A DNA stretch of 64,000 nt, taken from contig CAZCVE010000006.1 of NCBI GenBank assembly GCA_964502175.1, positions 186,001 to 250,000 on the forward strand. Direction: 5' to 3'. Source of the stretch: JAFLCL01 sp964502175. GTDB lineage: Bacteria > Myxococcota_A > Polyangia > Polyangiales > Sandaracinaceae. The stretch's first letter is position 1. The number at the start of each line of letters is the position of its first letter. A program made the translations under genes and the position numbers. The notes below the pieces were generated by a model that searched no databases, was not told the origin of the DNA, and saw only the letters and a program-made list of their open reading frames with translations. Shown here in pieces: positions 55,105 through 62,554 of this stretch.

Positions 55105-56706
55105 ATGGCGGAGGAGTCTTCGTTCGATCCGATGGCACGTTCCGACGATAGCAATGGTGACGATCCTCGTCACCGAGGCAGCGCGAGCGCGGCGCGAGGC
55201 CGCGTGGGTCGCTACCTCGTGCTGGGCACGCTCGCCCGCGGCGGCATGGGCGAAGTCCTGCGCGCGCGCGTGATCGGAGCCGCAGGCGCGACGAAGGAGG
55301 TCTGCATCAAGCGCATCCGCGCGACCCGTCTCGAAGACAAGCGCGCGGTGGAGCGGTTCGTCCACGAGGCGCGCCTCTCGCTCTCACTCACACACGCGAA
55401 CATCGTCGCGACGTTCGACTTCGGCCGTGCGGACCTCGACTACTTCCTCGCCATGGAGTGGATCGACGGCGCAGATCTCGATCGCATCGCTCGCGCCTCG
55501 ACCGCTGCGCTGCCGGTGGGCGCCGTCGCGCACCTCGGCTGCGAGGTCGCTCGCGCGCTCCGCTATGCCCACGAAGCAGATGGCGCACGCGACGCCATCG
55601 TTCACTGCGACGTGAAGCCCTCCAACATCCTCGTGTCGAGGAGCGGGGACGTGAAGCTCGCCGACTTCGGTGTCGCCGTCGCGCGGCTCGAAGGACATCG
55701 CGGTGGGACCCCGCGATACACGGCCCCTGAGCTGCGAGACGGTGGCGCGGTCACGCCCAAGGCGGATCTCTACTCGCTGGGCGTCGTGCTGAAGGAACTG
55801 CTCGCGCTGACGGGGCCATCGCCCGCCGAGCAACCGATCGCGAGCGTCGCCGTCGAGGTGGCGGCGCTCGTGGGTCAGCTGTTGGCGAGCGCTCCGCAGG
55901 ATCGTCCCGACGCCAGCGCGGCAGTCTCACGCCTCGAAGAGCTCGCGGCTCGCGCGCGCGTGGCTGGCGAGACGTCGGCACGAGACGAGCTCGGCCGTCG
56001 CGCGGGTCTTGCCGCGCCATCGTTCGTCGGCAGCGCGCGCGATGAGATGGACCCTGACGCCAGCTACCTACGCGACGGCGCCAGCGACATCGAGTCGCGG
56101 ATGACGGCCACGCTCTCGACCGCCGCGGAGCCAGCTGCCGCGTCGCGCACGTCACGCCCTATCCTCCTCGCGCTCACGCTCGCGTGCGTGATGGCTGTCG
56201 CGCTCGGCTTCGCTCTCGCCCCGTTCGTCGGCCCGGCAGACCCGCCAGCGGACACAGGATCCGTCGCTCGATCCACGGACCCACCGCGGCTGTCCGCACC
56301 GGAGATCGCGCCACCCGCGAGTCTCCCCGAGCCCGCCATCATCGCGGGCGCAGTCGTGCCGACGACCTCAGAAGATCCGAACGGGTCACCGACGATCACG
56401 CGTCCCGCTCCCTTGCGGGTATCGAGTCGGTCTCGTCCGCCGCGCGAGCCACCTCCGGCCGAGGTCGTCGATGAGGTGGACGAGCGCGCCCAATCGGCCG
56501 CGCCCGCCGTGCTCCGTCTCAACGCGATCCCGTGGGCCAACGTGGAAGTCGACGGACGCGCGCTCGGACCGACCCCGATCCTCGCGCTCGAGCTCGATGC
56601 TGGAGAGCACGTGTTCGTCTTCACCAACCCCGTGCTGGAGCGAACGCGCTCCGAACGAGTCACCGTCGTCGCCGGGGAGCGACGCGACGTGATCCTCACG
56701 ATGTGA
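55105..56706 (+). CDS. Ser/Thr protein kinase with transmembrane helix and PEGA domain
   Basis: 533 aa from ATG 55105 (alternative ATG 55132). Kinase domain about 35-300: glycine loop GTLARGGMGEV, Lys in EVCIKRI (about 69), catalytic loop VHCDVKPSN (about 165, HCD instead of HRD), DFG at LADFGVAV and TPRYTAPEL. HCD instead of HRD suggests activity without activation-loop phosphorylation. One transmembrane helix (about 353-374), then a Pro-rich linker and a PEGA domain (about 470-533: AIPWANVEVDGRALGPTP) outside the membrane. TACGAT overlaps the start region and may be its -10. The FHA-bEBP is the obvious candidate target. Confidence 0.92.
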   Translation: MAEESSFDPMARSDDSNGDDPRHRGSASAARGRVGRYLVLGTLARGGMGEVLRARVIGAAGATKEVCIKRIRATRLEDKRAVERFVHEARLSLSLTHANIVATFDFGRADLDYFLAMEWIDGADLDRIARASTAALPVGAVAHLGCEVARALRYAHEADGARDAIVHCDVKPSNILVSRSGDVKLADFGVAVARLEGHRGGTPRYTAPELRDGGAVTPKADLYSLGVVLKELLALTGPSPAEQPIASVAVEVAALVGQLLASAPQDRPDASAAVSRLEELAARARVAGETSARDELGRRAGLAAPSFVGSARDEMDPDASYLRDGASDIESRMTATLSTAAEPAAASRTSRPILLALTLACVMAVALGFALAPFVGPADPPADTGSVARSTDPPRLSAPEIAPPASLPEPAIIAGAVVPTTSEDPNGSPTITRPAPLRVSSRSRPPREPPPAEVVDEVDERAQSAAPAVLRLNAIPWANVEVDGRALGPTPILALELDAGEHVFVFTNPVLERTRSERVTVVAGERRDVILTM

Positions 56707-56803
56707 GGATCACGTCGTCCGGGCGGACGTCGCTGCGCGCCCGAACTCCCGGCAGCTCCACCCACGGTCATGACCTCGCATCCGAGGCTCCACGCAGCTC
56801 GGC

Positions 56804-57645
56804 GTGCGGTCACGTCACCGTCGTCGAGCCAACCCCACGCTCGGGTTCACGCCCGCGCTCGCGTCCATCCAGCCCGAGGTCACGGCCTTGCGCGGCGATG
56901 ATCTCGAGATCGTCAACCTCGACATCCCTGCTGCCGTCACCACGGCGATGGGCTGTCTCACGGAGCTCGCGCCCTACCGCGAGCAGCTCGGCACGCTCCC
57001 GAGCGAGCCGGTGAAGGCGCTCGACAAGCTCGACGCCTACGCGAGCGCGCTCAGCCAAGCGCACGCGCGCTTCCTCGTGAGTGAAGGCGCCGGCGGCGAT
57101 CTCGCCGAGGCCTCCAAGCGCGTGGTCGAGATCCGCGGCGTGCTCTTCGCTGCTGCCAACCTTCTCGTGCACCGCAAGGTGATCGAGGGCGACAAGCTCG
57201 GTCAGCTCAAGGGCACCGTCGGCTTCAAGAACCAGGGCAGCGACGTGCTCCAGCTCGTCGAGATCCTCCGCGGCGCGATCGCGGGAGGACAACGCTCGTC
57301 TCGAGCACCGAGCTCGACGAGGCCGAGGCCGCGGTGCGCGCGCTGATGATCGCGGTCGGCAAGCGCGAGCAGGCGCCGCAGGCGCAGACGGCCGCGGCGG
57401 ATCTGCGTCAGCGATGCTTCACCCTGTTCGTGCGCGCGTACGACGAGCTGCGTCGCTCGATCTCGTACCTCCGGTGGAAGCACGAGGACGTCGACACGAT
57501 CATCCCGTCGCTCTACAGCGGTCGCTCGCGCAAGGCGAAGGACGATGTGACGTCGCCCTTCCCCGTCACGCCCGTCGACGTCGTCGATCCGAACAAGCCG
57601 CGCATCCCGCGCGGCATGCCCGGCGCGGATCCGTTCGCGCCTTGA
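56804..57645 (+). pseudogene. Frameshifted gene for a helical protein of unknown function
   Basis: The first frame (GTG 56804 on) gives about 160 good residues, such as DLEIVNLDIPAAVTTAMGCL and HRKVIEGDKLGQLKGTVGF. It then turns to junk near 57290, while another frame takes over with TLVSSTELDEAEAAVRALM and runs to a stop at 57645 (RKAKDDVTSPFPVTP). One missing base near 57285-57300 explains this. Joined, it is a roughly 275-aa alpha-helical protein. It may be a true pseudogene or a sequencing error. A 44-bp copy of its 3' part lies at 58765-58808. Confidence 0.7.
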
Positions 57646-57703
57646 GTCGAAGTGGGGCCGCGTGGGGTGATCACCCGCGCGGCCCCTCGCAGCTCAGCCC
57701 GAG

Positions 57704-57709
57704 TACCAT
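57704..57709 (+). promoter_or_regulatory. -10-like box TACCAT, 6 nt before the 57716 gene
   Basis: GAGTACCAT-CGAGCG-ATG. Same geometry as before mgtE (6 nt). No ribosome-binding site lies between, so a leaderless message is likely. Confidence 0.4.
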
Positions 57710-57715
57710 CGAGCG

Positions 57716-58729
57716 ATGGGATGGACTTGGCGTCTATTGCTTCTGGTGTTCATCGTCGCGGCGATGGGATGCGAGACCACGGTCGTGATGGAGGACGCGA
57801 GCATCCCCGACGCGACGCCCGGCCCTCTCGACGCGCCCCTCGCCGACGTGCCCGTCTTCGACGCGGCGTCGCTGCCTGATGCAGCGCCGCCGATGTGCGC
57901 TCCCACCACGCGCCCCACGGGTGTGATCGAGGTCGTCGGCTCGCTCGGTGCGGGCGAGGTGACGCCGATCGCCGCCGTCGATCTCTGCGCGGCGTTCGCG
58001 GAGGCCGTGTGCGCGACAGGCTGCGGATGCGAGACATCCGGGTGCAGCGACGCAGCGCGAAGAAGTTGTGAAGGAGTGGAGGGGCCGTTGAATCCGCGGA
58101 CGATGGAAGCCATCGAGCGCGGCGAGGTCACGTACGACGCGCTGGCGGCGGCGCGCGCGATTGCTGGTATCGCGGCCGCGGCGCGCGACTGTGCGCACCA
58201 ACCGCGCATGAATCTCGCGGACATTCTCGCCGCGACTGGAACGCTCCACGCGGAGCCGAGGCCATCTCGACCCGATCGGTGGTGCGACCCCATGGAAACG
58301 TGGTCGTGCGCCGCTGGCAGTCGCTGCGTGAACACCGGCGACTTCGTCTTCGCGTGCGAGGTCTCGCCGGCGGCGACGGACGGTGCTTGCGACGCGTTCG
58401 GCCTCTGCCCGCGACCGTACAACACCGAGCTGCGTTGCGCGGGAGCGACCTGTGACCTCGGCGCGGCGCCTGGGGAGCAGTGCCGGAACAGAGCGTGCGC
58501 GAGCGACGGCTGCCGCGCGGACTACTGCACGTGCCCGTTGGAGCTGGGCGCGGCGTGCACGAACGATCAGACGTGCGCGACCGGGCACTGCCGAGGGGGC
58601 ACGTGCTCTTCGGCGCCGTTGTCCACGCTCGGGGGACCATGTACGGGATTCAACGGTTGCCGCGAGGGCGTCTGCTCTGGCGGCACCTGCGTCACGAGGG
58701 AGTGCGGTGGACCGGTCTGGTGGCCGTGA
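57716..58729 (+). CDS. Cys-rich lipoprotein with Asp/Ala spacer
   Basis: 337 aa. Signal MGWTWRLLLLVFIVAAMGC with lipobox, spacer DASIPDATPGPLDAP. A helical middle (about 60-170) contains Cys clusters (CATGCGCETSGC). The C-terminal third holds CxxxxxC repeats, CRNRACASDGCRADYCTC and CTNDQTCATGHCRGGTC, as in Dickkopf-like secreted myxobacterial proteins. It is not of the 41-residue repeat type. Function unknown. Confidence 0.78.
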   Translation: MGWTWRLLLLVFIVAAMGCETTVVMEDASIPDATPGPLDAPLADVPVFDAASLPDAAPPMCAPTTRPTGVIEVVGSLGAGEVTPIAAVDLCAAFAEAVCATGCGCETSGCSDAARRSCEGVEGPLNPRTMEAIERGEVTYDALAAARAIAGIAAAARDCAHQPRMNLADILAATGTLHAEPRPSRPDRWCDPMETWSCAAGSRCVNTGDFVFACEVSPAATDGACDAFGLCPRPYNTELRCAGATCDLGAAPGEQCRNRACASDGCRADYCTCPLELGAACTNDQTCATGHCRGGTCSSAPLSTLGGPCTGFNGCREGVCSGGTCVTRECGGPVWWP

Positions 58730-58764
58730 CGGTCGTAAGGGAGGACCGCTTCGGGCGTCCGACG

Positions 58765-58808
58765 TCTACAGCGGTCACTCGGAAGGCGAAGGACGATGTG
58801 GCGTCGCC
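58765..58808 (+). repeat. Partial copy of the 3' end of the frameshifted gene
   Basis: This 44-bp stretch matches 57512-57557 with two missing bases and a few changes (shared TCTACAGCGGTC and AAGGCGAAGGACGATGTG). It no longer codes in frame and looks like a scrap left by duplication or recombination. Confidence 0.7.
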
Positions 58809-58966
58809 GGAAGCCGCGCCCCGCGCCGAGCGCTCTCCGCATCGCGGGCAGTCCCATCGCAGCTGGCACGAGTCCTCTGGCATCGACTCTCGTGACGCGG
58901 CACGCAGCTCGGGCACGTGACCACGGACTCCAGCGCGACTGGCTCGCTCGGCATGACCGACGTCAC
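58775..58966 (-). pseudogene. Remnant resembling a GDCCVxC small zinc protein
   Basis: Minus-strand frames give ALESVVTCPSCVPRHESR and, one base out of phase, SMPEDSCQLRWDCPRCGE. Joined they match the start of GDCCVxC proteins (V-T-C-P-x-C ... E-x-M-P-x-D-x-C ... C-x-x-C-G), which often sit in mercury-resistance operons. The GDCCVFC end is absent and the sequence runs into the duplicated scrap. Identification is from memory of the family pattern. Confidence 0.5.
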
Positions 58967-59028
58967 CGCGATCTGACTGCCCGACCTCGGGCGGCGTCCG
59001 CAGAGTCATCCAGCGGCGCCACCCGTGC

Positions 59029-59280
59029 CTACTTCGGCGAGCGATGGCGGCCGTAGATGAAACATGCGAGCGAAGCTGCCACGAGCGCCCCGAGGACGTT
59101 GCAGACGACCGGCGCGTGGGACCGGAGCAGCGCGACGGTCAACAGCGGGGCGGCGCCGGGGAGGAAGAGAGTCCCGTTGGCACGCACCACGCGCTGAAGG
59201 CGCGGAGGCTGAATCGACGCGGCCACCGCGAGCCCGCACAGCACTCCGCCGAGAACGCACAGGACGAAGGGAACGCTCAC
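59029..59280 (-). CDS. Small two- or three-helix membrane protein
   Basis: 83 aa from GTG 59280, preceded by a textbook GAGGTGATC site. Hydrophobic segments VPFVLCVLGGVLCGLAVAAS, TLFLPGAAPLLTVALL and VVCNVLGALVAASLACFIYG fit inner-membrane helices. It lies 22 bp after the gene upstream, so probably co-transcribed. Unknown function. Confidence 0.65.
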   Translation of the reverse strand: MSVPFVLCVLGGVLCGLAVAASIQPPRLQRVVRANGTLFLPGAAPLLTVALLRSHAPVVCNVLGALVAASLACFIYGRHRSPK

Positions 59281-59302
59281 GGATCACCTCGCCTTCGAGC
59301 GA

Positions 59303-59728
59303 TCAGCGCGGCTGAGCGCCGCACACCGTGCACGGGGCACCGAGCGGGTTCTTCTTCCCGCAGTAGGCGCACGCGTGCATCTCCTCCGCGCTGCCTCGAT
59401 AGCCCTCGAGCACACGACGCGCGGCGCGCGCGGCGGCCTCGGCGCGCTCGTCGGCCATCGCTTGATCGCGATCCGTCCAGTACGACGCGATGATGCCGGT
59501 CGTGAACTCGAAGTGCAGCGTGCCGGGCGTGGCCACGACGTAGAGGTGGTGCGTCTGCTCTTCCGGATCGCTCGTGAACCAGCGCCCCGAGAACTTGAGG
59601 TGCACGCGCTCCGCGTTCCGACCGACGAGCTCGTACCCGAGCTGGACGAGGTAGCCCGCCGCGCAGTCGCGCGCCTCGGAAGGATCGCCCGACACGAGCT
59701 TGTCGATCTGCACGCCGTTGATGGTCAT
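59303..59728 (-). CDS. Hypothetical protein with C-terminal zinc ribbon
   Basis: 141 aa. An alpha/beta N-terminal domain (VHLKFSGRWFTSDPEEQTHH, HLYVVATPGTLHFEFT) is followed by a helix and a two-CxxC ribbon at the end (CAYCGKKNPLGAPCTVCG). ATG 59728. No family recognised; possibly cytoplasmic. Confidence 0.75.
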   Translation of the reverse strand: MTINGVQIDKLVSGDPSEARDCAAGYLVQLGYELVGRNAERVHLKFSGRWFTSDPEEQTHHLYVVATPGTLHFEFTTGIIASYWTDRDQAMADERAEAAARAARRVLEGYRGSAEEMHACAYCGKKNPLGAPCTVCGAQPR

Positions 59729-59817
59729 GCACGAATCGTCGACGCGACGCCCCGCGTCGTCAACGTACCCCCCGCGCCGCTTGCGGCCGTCGTTGTCGCG
59801 CGGCAGCCTCGTCCTCG

Positions 59818-60417
59818 ATGGGCGCGAGCAAGAGACAAGTGGCTTGGGTCTCGGTCATGCGAAACGCGGTCATGGCGATGGGACCCGCGTTCATCGCGAT
59901 CGTCGGGTGGATCAAGCACTTCCCGCCGAGTGGCGTCGCCTTCGTGATGGCAGCGGGTATCGCCTACACGGCCTGGCAGACGCGCTGCATCGACTGGCAC
60001 GACGGGACGTCGATGGGCTCGTTCTTCGGGCGATGGCGCTGCGACGTCTCGGACCTGCGAGGGATGGCGCTGATGGGTCGGCAGCTCTGGGTGGCGACTC
60101 CGCGGGGCACCGCGAGCGTCGCGGAGGATCTCGTGCCGAGCTTCGCGCGCCTGATGGTCGACCGCGCCTTCACGCAGAGCCCACCCGAGCGGCGACTCGA
60201 CCCCGCGTGCGTCGCGACGCTGACGATCCTCGGCGTCGCCCCGCCGTACGTCGTCTGGATCATGGGAGGCGACATCGGGTTTGCCTGCGTCTTGCTCGTG
60301 CCAGCGTGGACGTTCCTCGCGCTTGCAGTGCTCGAGGTGGAGCGCACCAGCCGGACGAGCGTGCCGCGATCCCTTGGCGCCTCCGGCTTCGTGTGGGCTC
60401 GCGGACGGTCGTGCTGA
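59818..60417 (+). CDS. Hypothetical membrane protein
   Basis: 199 aa. Two N-terminal hydrophobic segments (AVMAMGPAFIAIVGWI, GVAFVMAAGIAYTAW) are followed by a loop of about 80 residues containing SMGSFFGRWRCDVSDLRGMA. Two further hydrophobic segments follow near the end (ACVATLTILGVAPPYVVWIM, FACVLLVPAWTFLALAVL). No family recognised. Confidence 0.65.
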   Translation: MGASKRQVAWVSVMRNAVMAMGPAFIAIVGWIKHFPPSGVAFVMAAGIAYTAWQTRCIDWHDGTSMGSFFGRWRCDVSDLRGMALMGRQLWVATPRGTASVAEDLVPSFARLMVDRAFTQSPPERRLDPACVATLTILGVAPPYVVWIMGGDIGFACVLLVPAWTFLALAVLEVERTSRTSVPRSLGASGFVWARGRSC

Positions 60418-60849
60418 ACCTGATGGCCGAGACCCACCGCGCTCAGCTCGCGGGTCAGATCGCGGAGCACCACAGGCGCGCCCACCCCGACGAAGTCGTC
60501 GTTCCCGTCTCCGCGCGACGATCATGATCTCGCGCGTCGGAGCACGCGGGGCGAGCGATCGATGGGCCTCGATGCGGTCCCTGCGCTCATGCGGGGAAGT
60601 TGCTCGGGTTCGTTCGTACCATTCAGTGCGCCGTCGCATCTCTGCGGGCGCTGAGCTCCGCGCATCCCCACGCGATGGGTCTCTCGGCCCGCATGGCGCG
60701 GGGCTCTCCTCTTCGGTGAGGCTGCCCTCGCCACGTGGCGGGCGCGACGATGCTCGCGCGCCAACGCGAAGAGGACCGCCACGTGAATGGCGATCCTCCT
60801 CACTCTTCTGCCGCGCCGGCGTCGGGTCAGTCGACGCGGCTGGGAGAGA
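60418..60849. other. 432-bp stretch without a convincing gene
   Basis: Only a 34-codon frame (60423-60527) and arginine/serine-rich shadow frames occur here. No hairpin terminator, tRNA or repeat is seen. It may hold decayed coding sequence. Confidence 0.5.
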
Positions 60850-61374
60850 TCACTTCTTCTTGGCCGAGTAGTAACGCGTCGCGCGGCGCGAGCCGGTCGA
60901 GCGGACCTTGCCCTCTTCCATCAGCTTCTTCATGGGGCGCGTGAGCTCGCCCGTGCCGATGGAGAGCGCCTTCGAGATCTCCTCGATGCGCTTGCCCTCG
61001 TTGCTCTTCACGAAGTTGTCGAGCTTCGTCTGGAGCGCCGCGAGCTCGGCCGGCGTGCGCTTCTGACCCTTCTTGCGCTTTCCGGCCTTGGGGGCTGCAG
61101 CCTTCGCCGCGGGAGCCGCTGCCTTCGCCGCCGGTGCGGCCTTCGCCGCGGGCGCTGCCGCCGGAGCCGCGGGCGCCGCTGCCTTGGCCGCGGGCGCTGC
61201 CGCCGGAGCCGCCGACTTGCGAGGACGACCGGGCTTGCGCTTCGCCGGAGCCGCCGCCCCACCCGAGGCAGGCGAACCCAGCGCAGCGTGCACGGCCTCG
61301 AGGGCCGCGGAGCGGATGAGCTTCTCGAGATCGGAGACGAAGTCCTTCACGCGGGCGTCGATGGCGCTGCTCAT
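60850..61374 (-). CDS. AT-hook / histone-H1-like DNA-binding protein
   Basis: 174 aa. A helical N-terminus (about 1-35) is followed by an AT-hook KRKPGRPRKS (about 46-55), then about 45 residues of Ala/Pro/Lys repeats (APAAKAAAPAAPAAAPAAK) like eukaryotic H1 tails. The C-terminal winged-helix-like part (about 105-174) includes EEISKALSIGTGELTRPMKK. Such proteins probably bind the minor groove and organise the nucleoid in myxobacteria. A consensus -35 TTGACA lies upstream (see 61421-61450). Confidence 0.85.
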   Translation of the reverse strand: MSSAIDARVKDFVSDLEKLIRSAALEAVHAALGSPASGGAAAPAKRKPGRPRKSAAPAAAPAAKAAAPAAPAAAPAAKAAPAAKAAAPAAKAAAPKAGKRKKGQKRTPAELAALQTKLDNFVKSNEGKRIEEISKALSIGTGELTRPMKKLMEEGKVRSTGSRRATRYYSAKKK

Positions 61375-61420
61375 GGTTCCACTCTCTCTTGTCTGGGGCT
61401 CAGGGTTGGCGACCGGCGCG

Positions 61421-61450
61421 CGAGTACCTTGCGCGTCTCTCGATTGTCAA
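61421..61450 (-). promoter_or_regulatory. Probable sigma-70 promoter of the AT-hook gene
   Basis: On the minus strand TTGACA (61450-61445), 18-bp spacer, TACTCG (61426-61421). This gives a leader of about 40 nt with a GAGTGG site before the ATG. It is one of very few perfect -35 boxes in the window. Confidence 0.55.
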
Positions 61451-61540
61451 TCGGGTCCCCGGTGTTTCGGGGTCATGGTCAATGAGAGTGCCAGTCACGG
61501 CGGGTGGACCCGCGGGCCCTCGAACGTCACGTTGCGCGTC

Positions 61541-62452
61541 ATGCCCGAGGCTTTCTCCAATGGAATCACGCTCCACTACGACGAACACGGCGATCCGAAG
61601 GCGCCGCCGATCGTTCTCGTCATGGGCTTGTCGCTCCAGATGATCGCCTGGCCCGAGGCGCTCTGTGCCGATCTCGCGAGCCGCGGTTTTCGGGTGATTC
61701 GCTTCGACAACCGCGACGTCGGACTCTCCACCAAGCTGCACTCTGCGCCGACTCCCACCGTCGCCGACTTCGCCGCGCTCTTCCTCGCGAAGAAGCGAAT
61801 TCCAGACTCACGCGTCGCGTATCGAATCCCCGATCTGGCGAACGACGTGCTCGGCTTGCTCGACGCGCTCGGCCTCGAGAGCGCTCACGTGGTCGGTCTG
61901 TCGATGGGCGGGATGATCGCGCAGGAGCTCACCATCCGTGCGCCAGCGCGCGTGCGCTCGCTCGTGTCGATGCACAGCTCGCCGCTCGAGCCCGGCCTCC
62001 CGATGCCCACGCCCGACGCACGGAAGGTGCTGTTCCAGAGCCCGCCTCGCGACCGTGCAGACGCGATCGAGAGAGGCGTCGAGGTCTTCCGCGTGATCGG
62101 CAGTCCCGCGCACTTCGATCTCGCGCGCACTCGCGCCATGACCGAGCGCGCCTACGACCGCTCGAGCTACCGGCTCGGCGTCGCGCGCCAGCTCGCCGCC
62201 ATCCTCTCGAGCGAGCCGCGTCACGAGCGGCTCCGACGCACGGAGGTGCCCGCCGCGGTCATCCACGGACGCGTCGACCCGCTGCTTCCCTTCGCGCACG
62301 GGGAAGCGACCGCGCGAGCGATCCCCACGGCGTCGCTGCATCTCTTCGACGATCTCGGACACGACCTGCCGTCGGCCCTCCTCCCGCGCTTCGCGGACAT
62401 CCTGGTGGAGACCGCGCGACGCGGCGAAGAGCGACGCGCGGCACGCAGCTGA
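61541..62452 (+). CDS. Alpha/beta hydrolase
   Basis: 303 aa from ATG 61541 (longer starts at about 61475 are possible). Nucleophile elbow GLSMGG with Ser121, acid in IHGRVDPLLPF (about 247) and His in DDLGHDLPS (about 274) complete a catalytic triad. The N-terminus ITLHYDEHGDPKAPP, VLVMGLSLQMIAWP and RFDNRDVGLSTK resemble esterases of the aclacinomycin-methylesterase type. It could act with the PKS downstream or be independent. Confidence 0.88.
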   Translation: MPEAFSNGITLHYDEHGDPKAPPIVLVMGLSLQMIAWPEALCADLASRGFRVIRFDNRDVGLSTKLHSAPTPTVADFAALFLAKKRIPDSRVAYRIPDLANDVLGLLDALGLESAHVVGLSMGGMIAQELTIRAPARVRSLVSMHSSPLEPGLPMPTPDARKVLFQSPPRDRADAIERGVEVFRVIGSPAHFDLARTRAMTERAYDRSSYRLGVARQLAAILSSEPRHERLRRTEVPAAVIHGRVDPLLPFAHGEATARAIPTASLHLFDDLGHDLPSALLPRFADILVETARRGEERRAARS

Positions 62453-62554
62453 TCGTCCGCACATTCATCGCGAGCCGATCTCACGTCGAGGGGTGCAGGT
62501 CCGTCATGAGGCTGCCAACATGGCGCCCCCGCGCGAGGCGCGGGTACGGAGACC

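Noticed and set aside
60423..60527. A 34-codon frame starting MAETHRAQLAG
   Set aside because: Too short, no ribosome-binding site and no known family. Kept only as part of the unassigned stretch.
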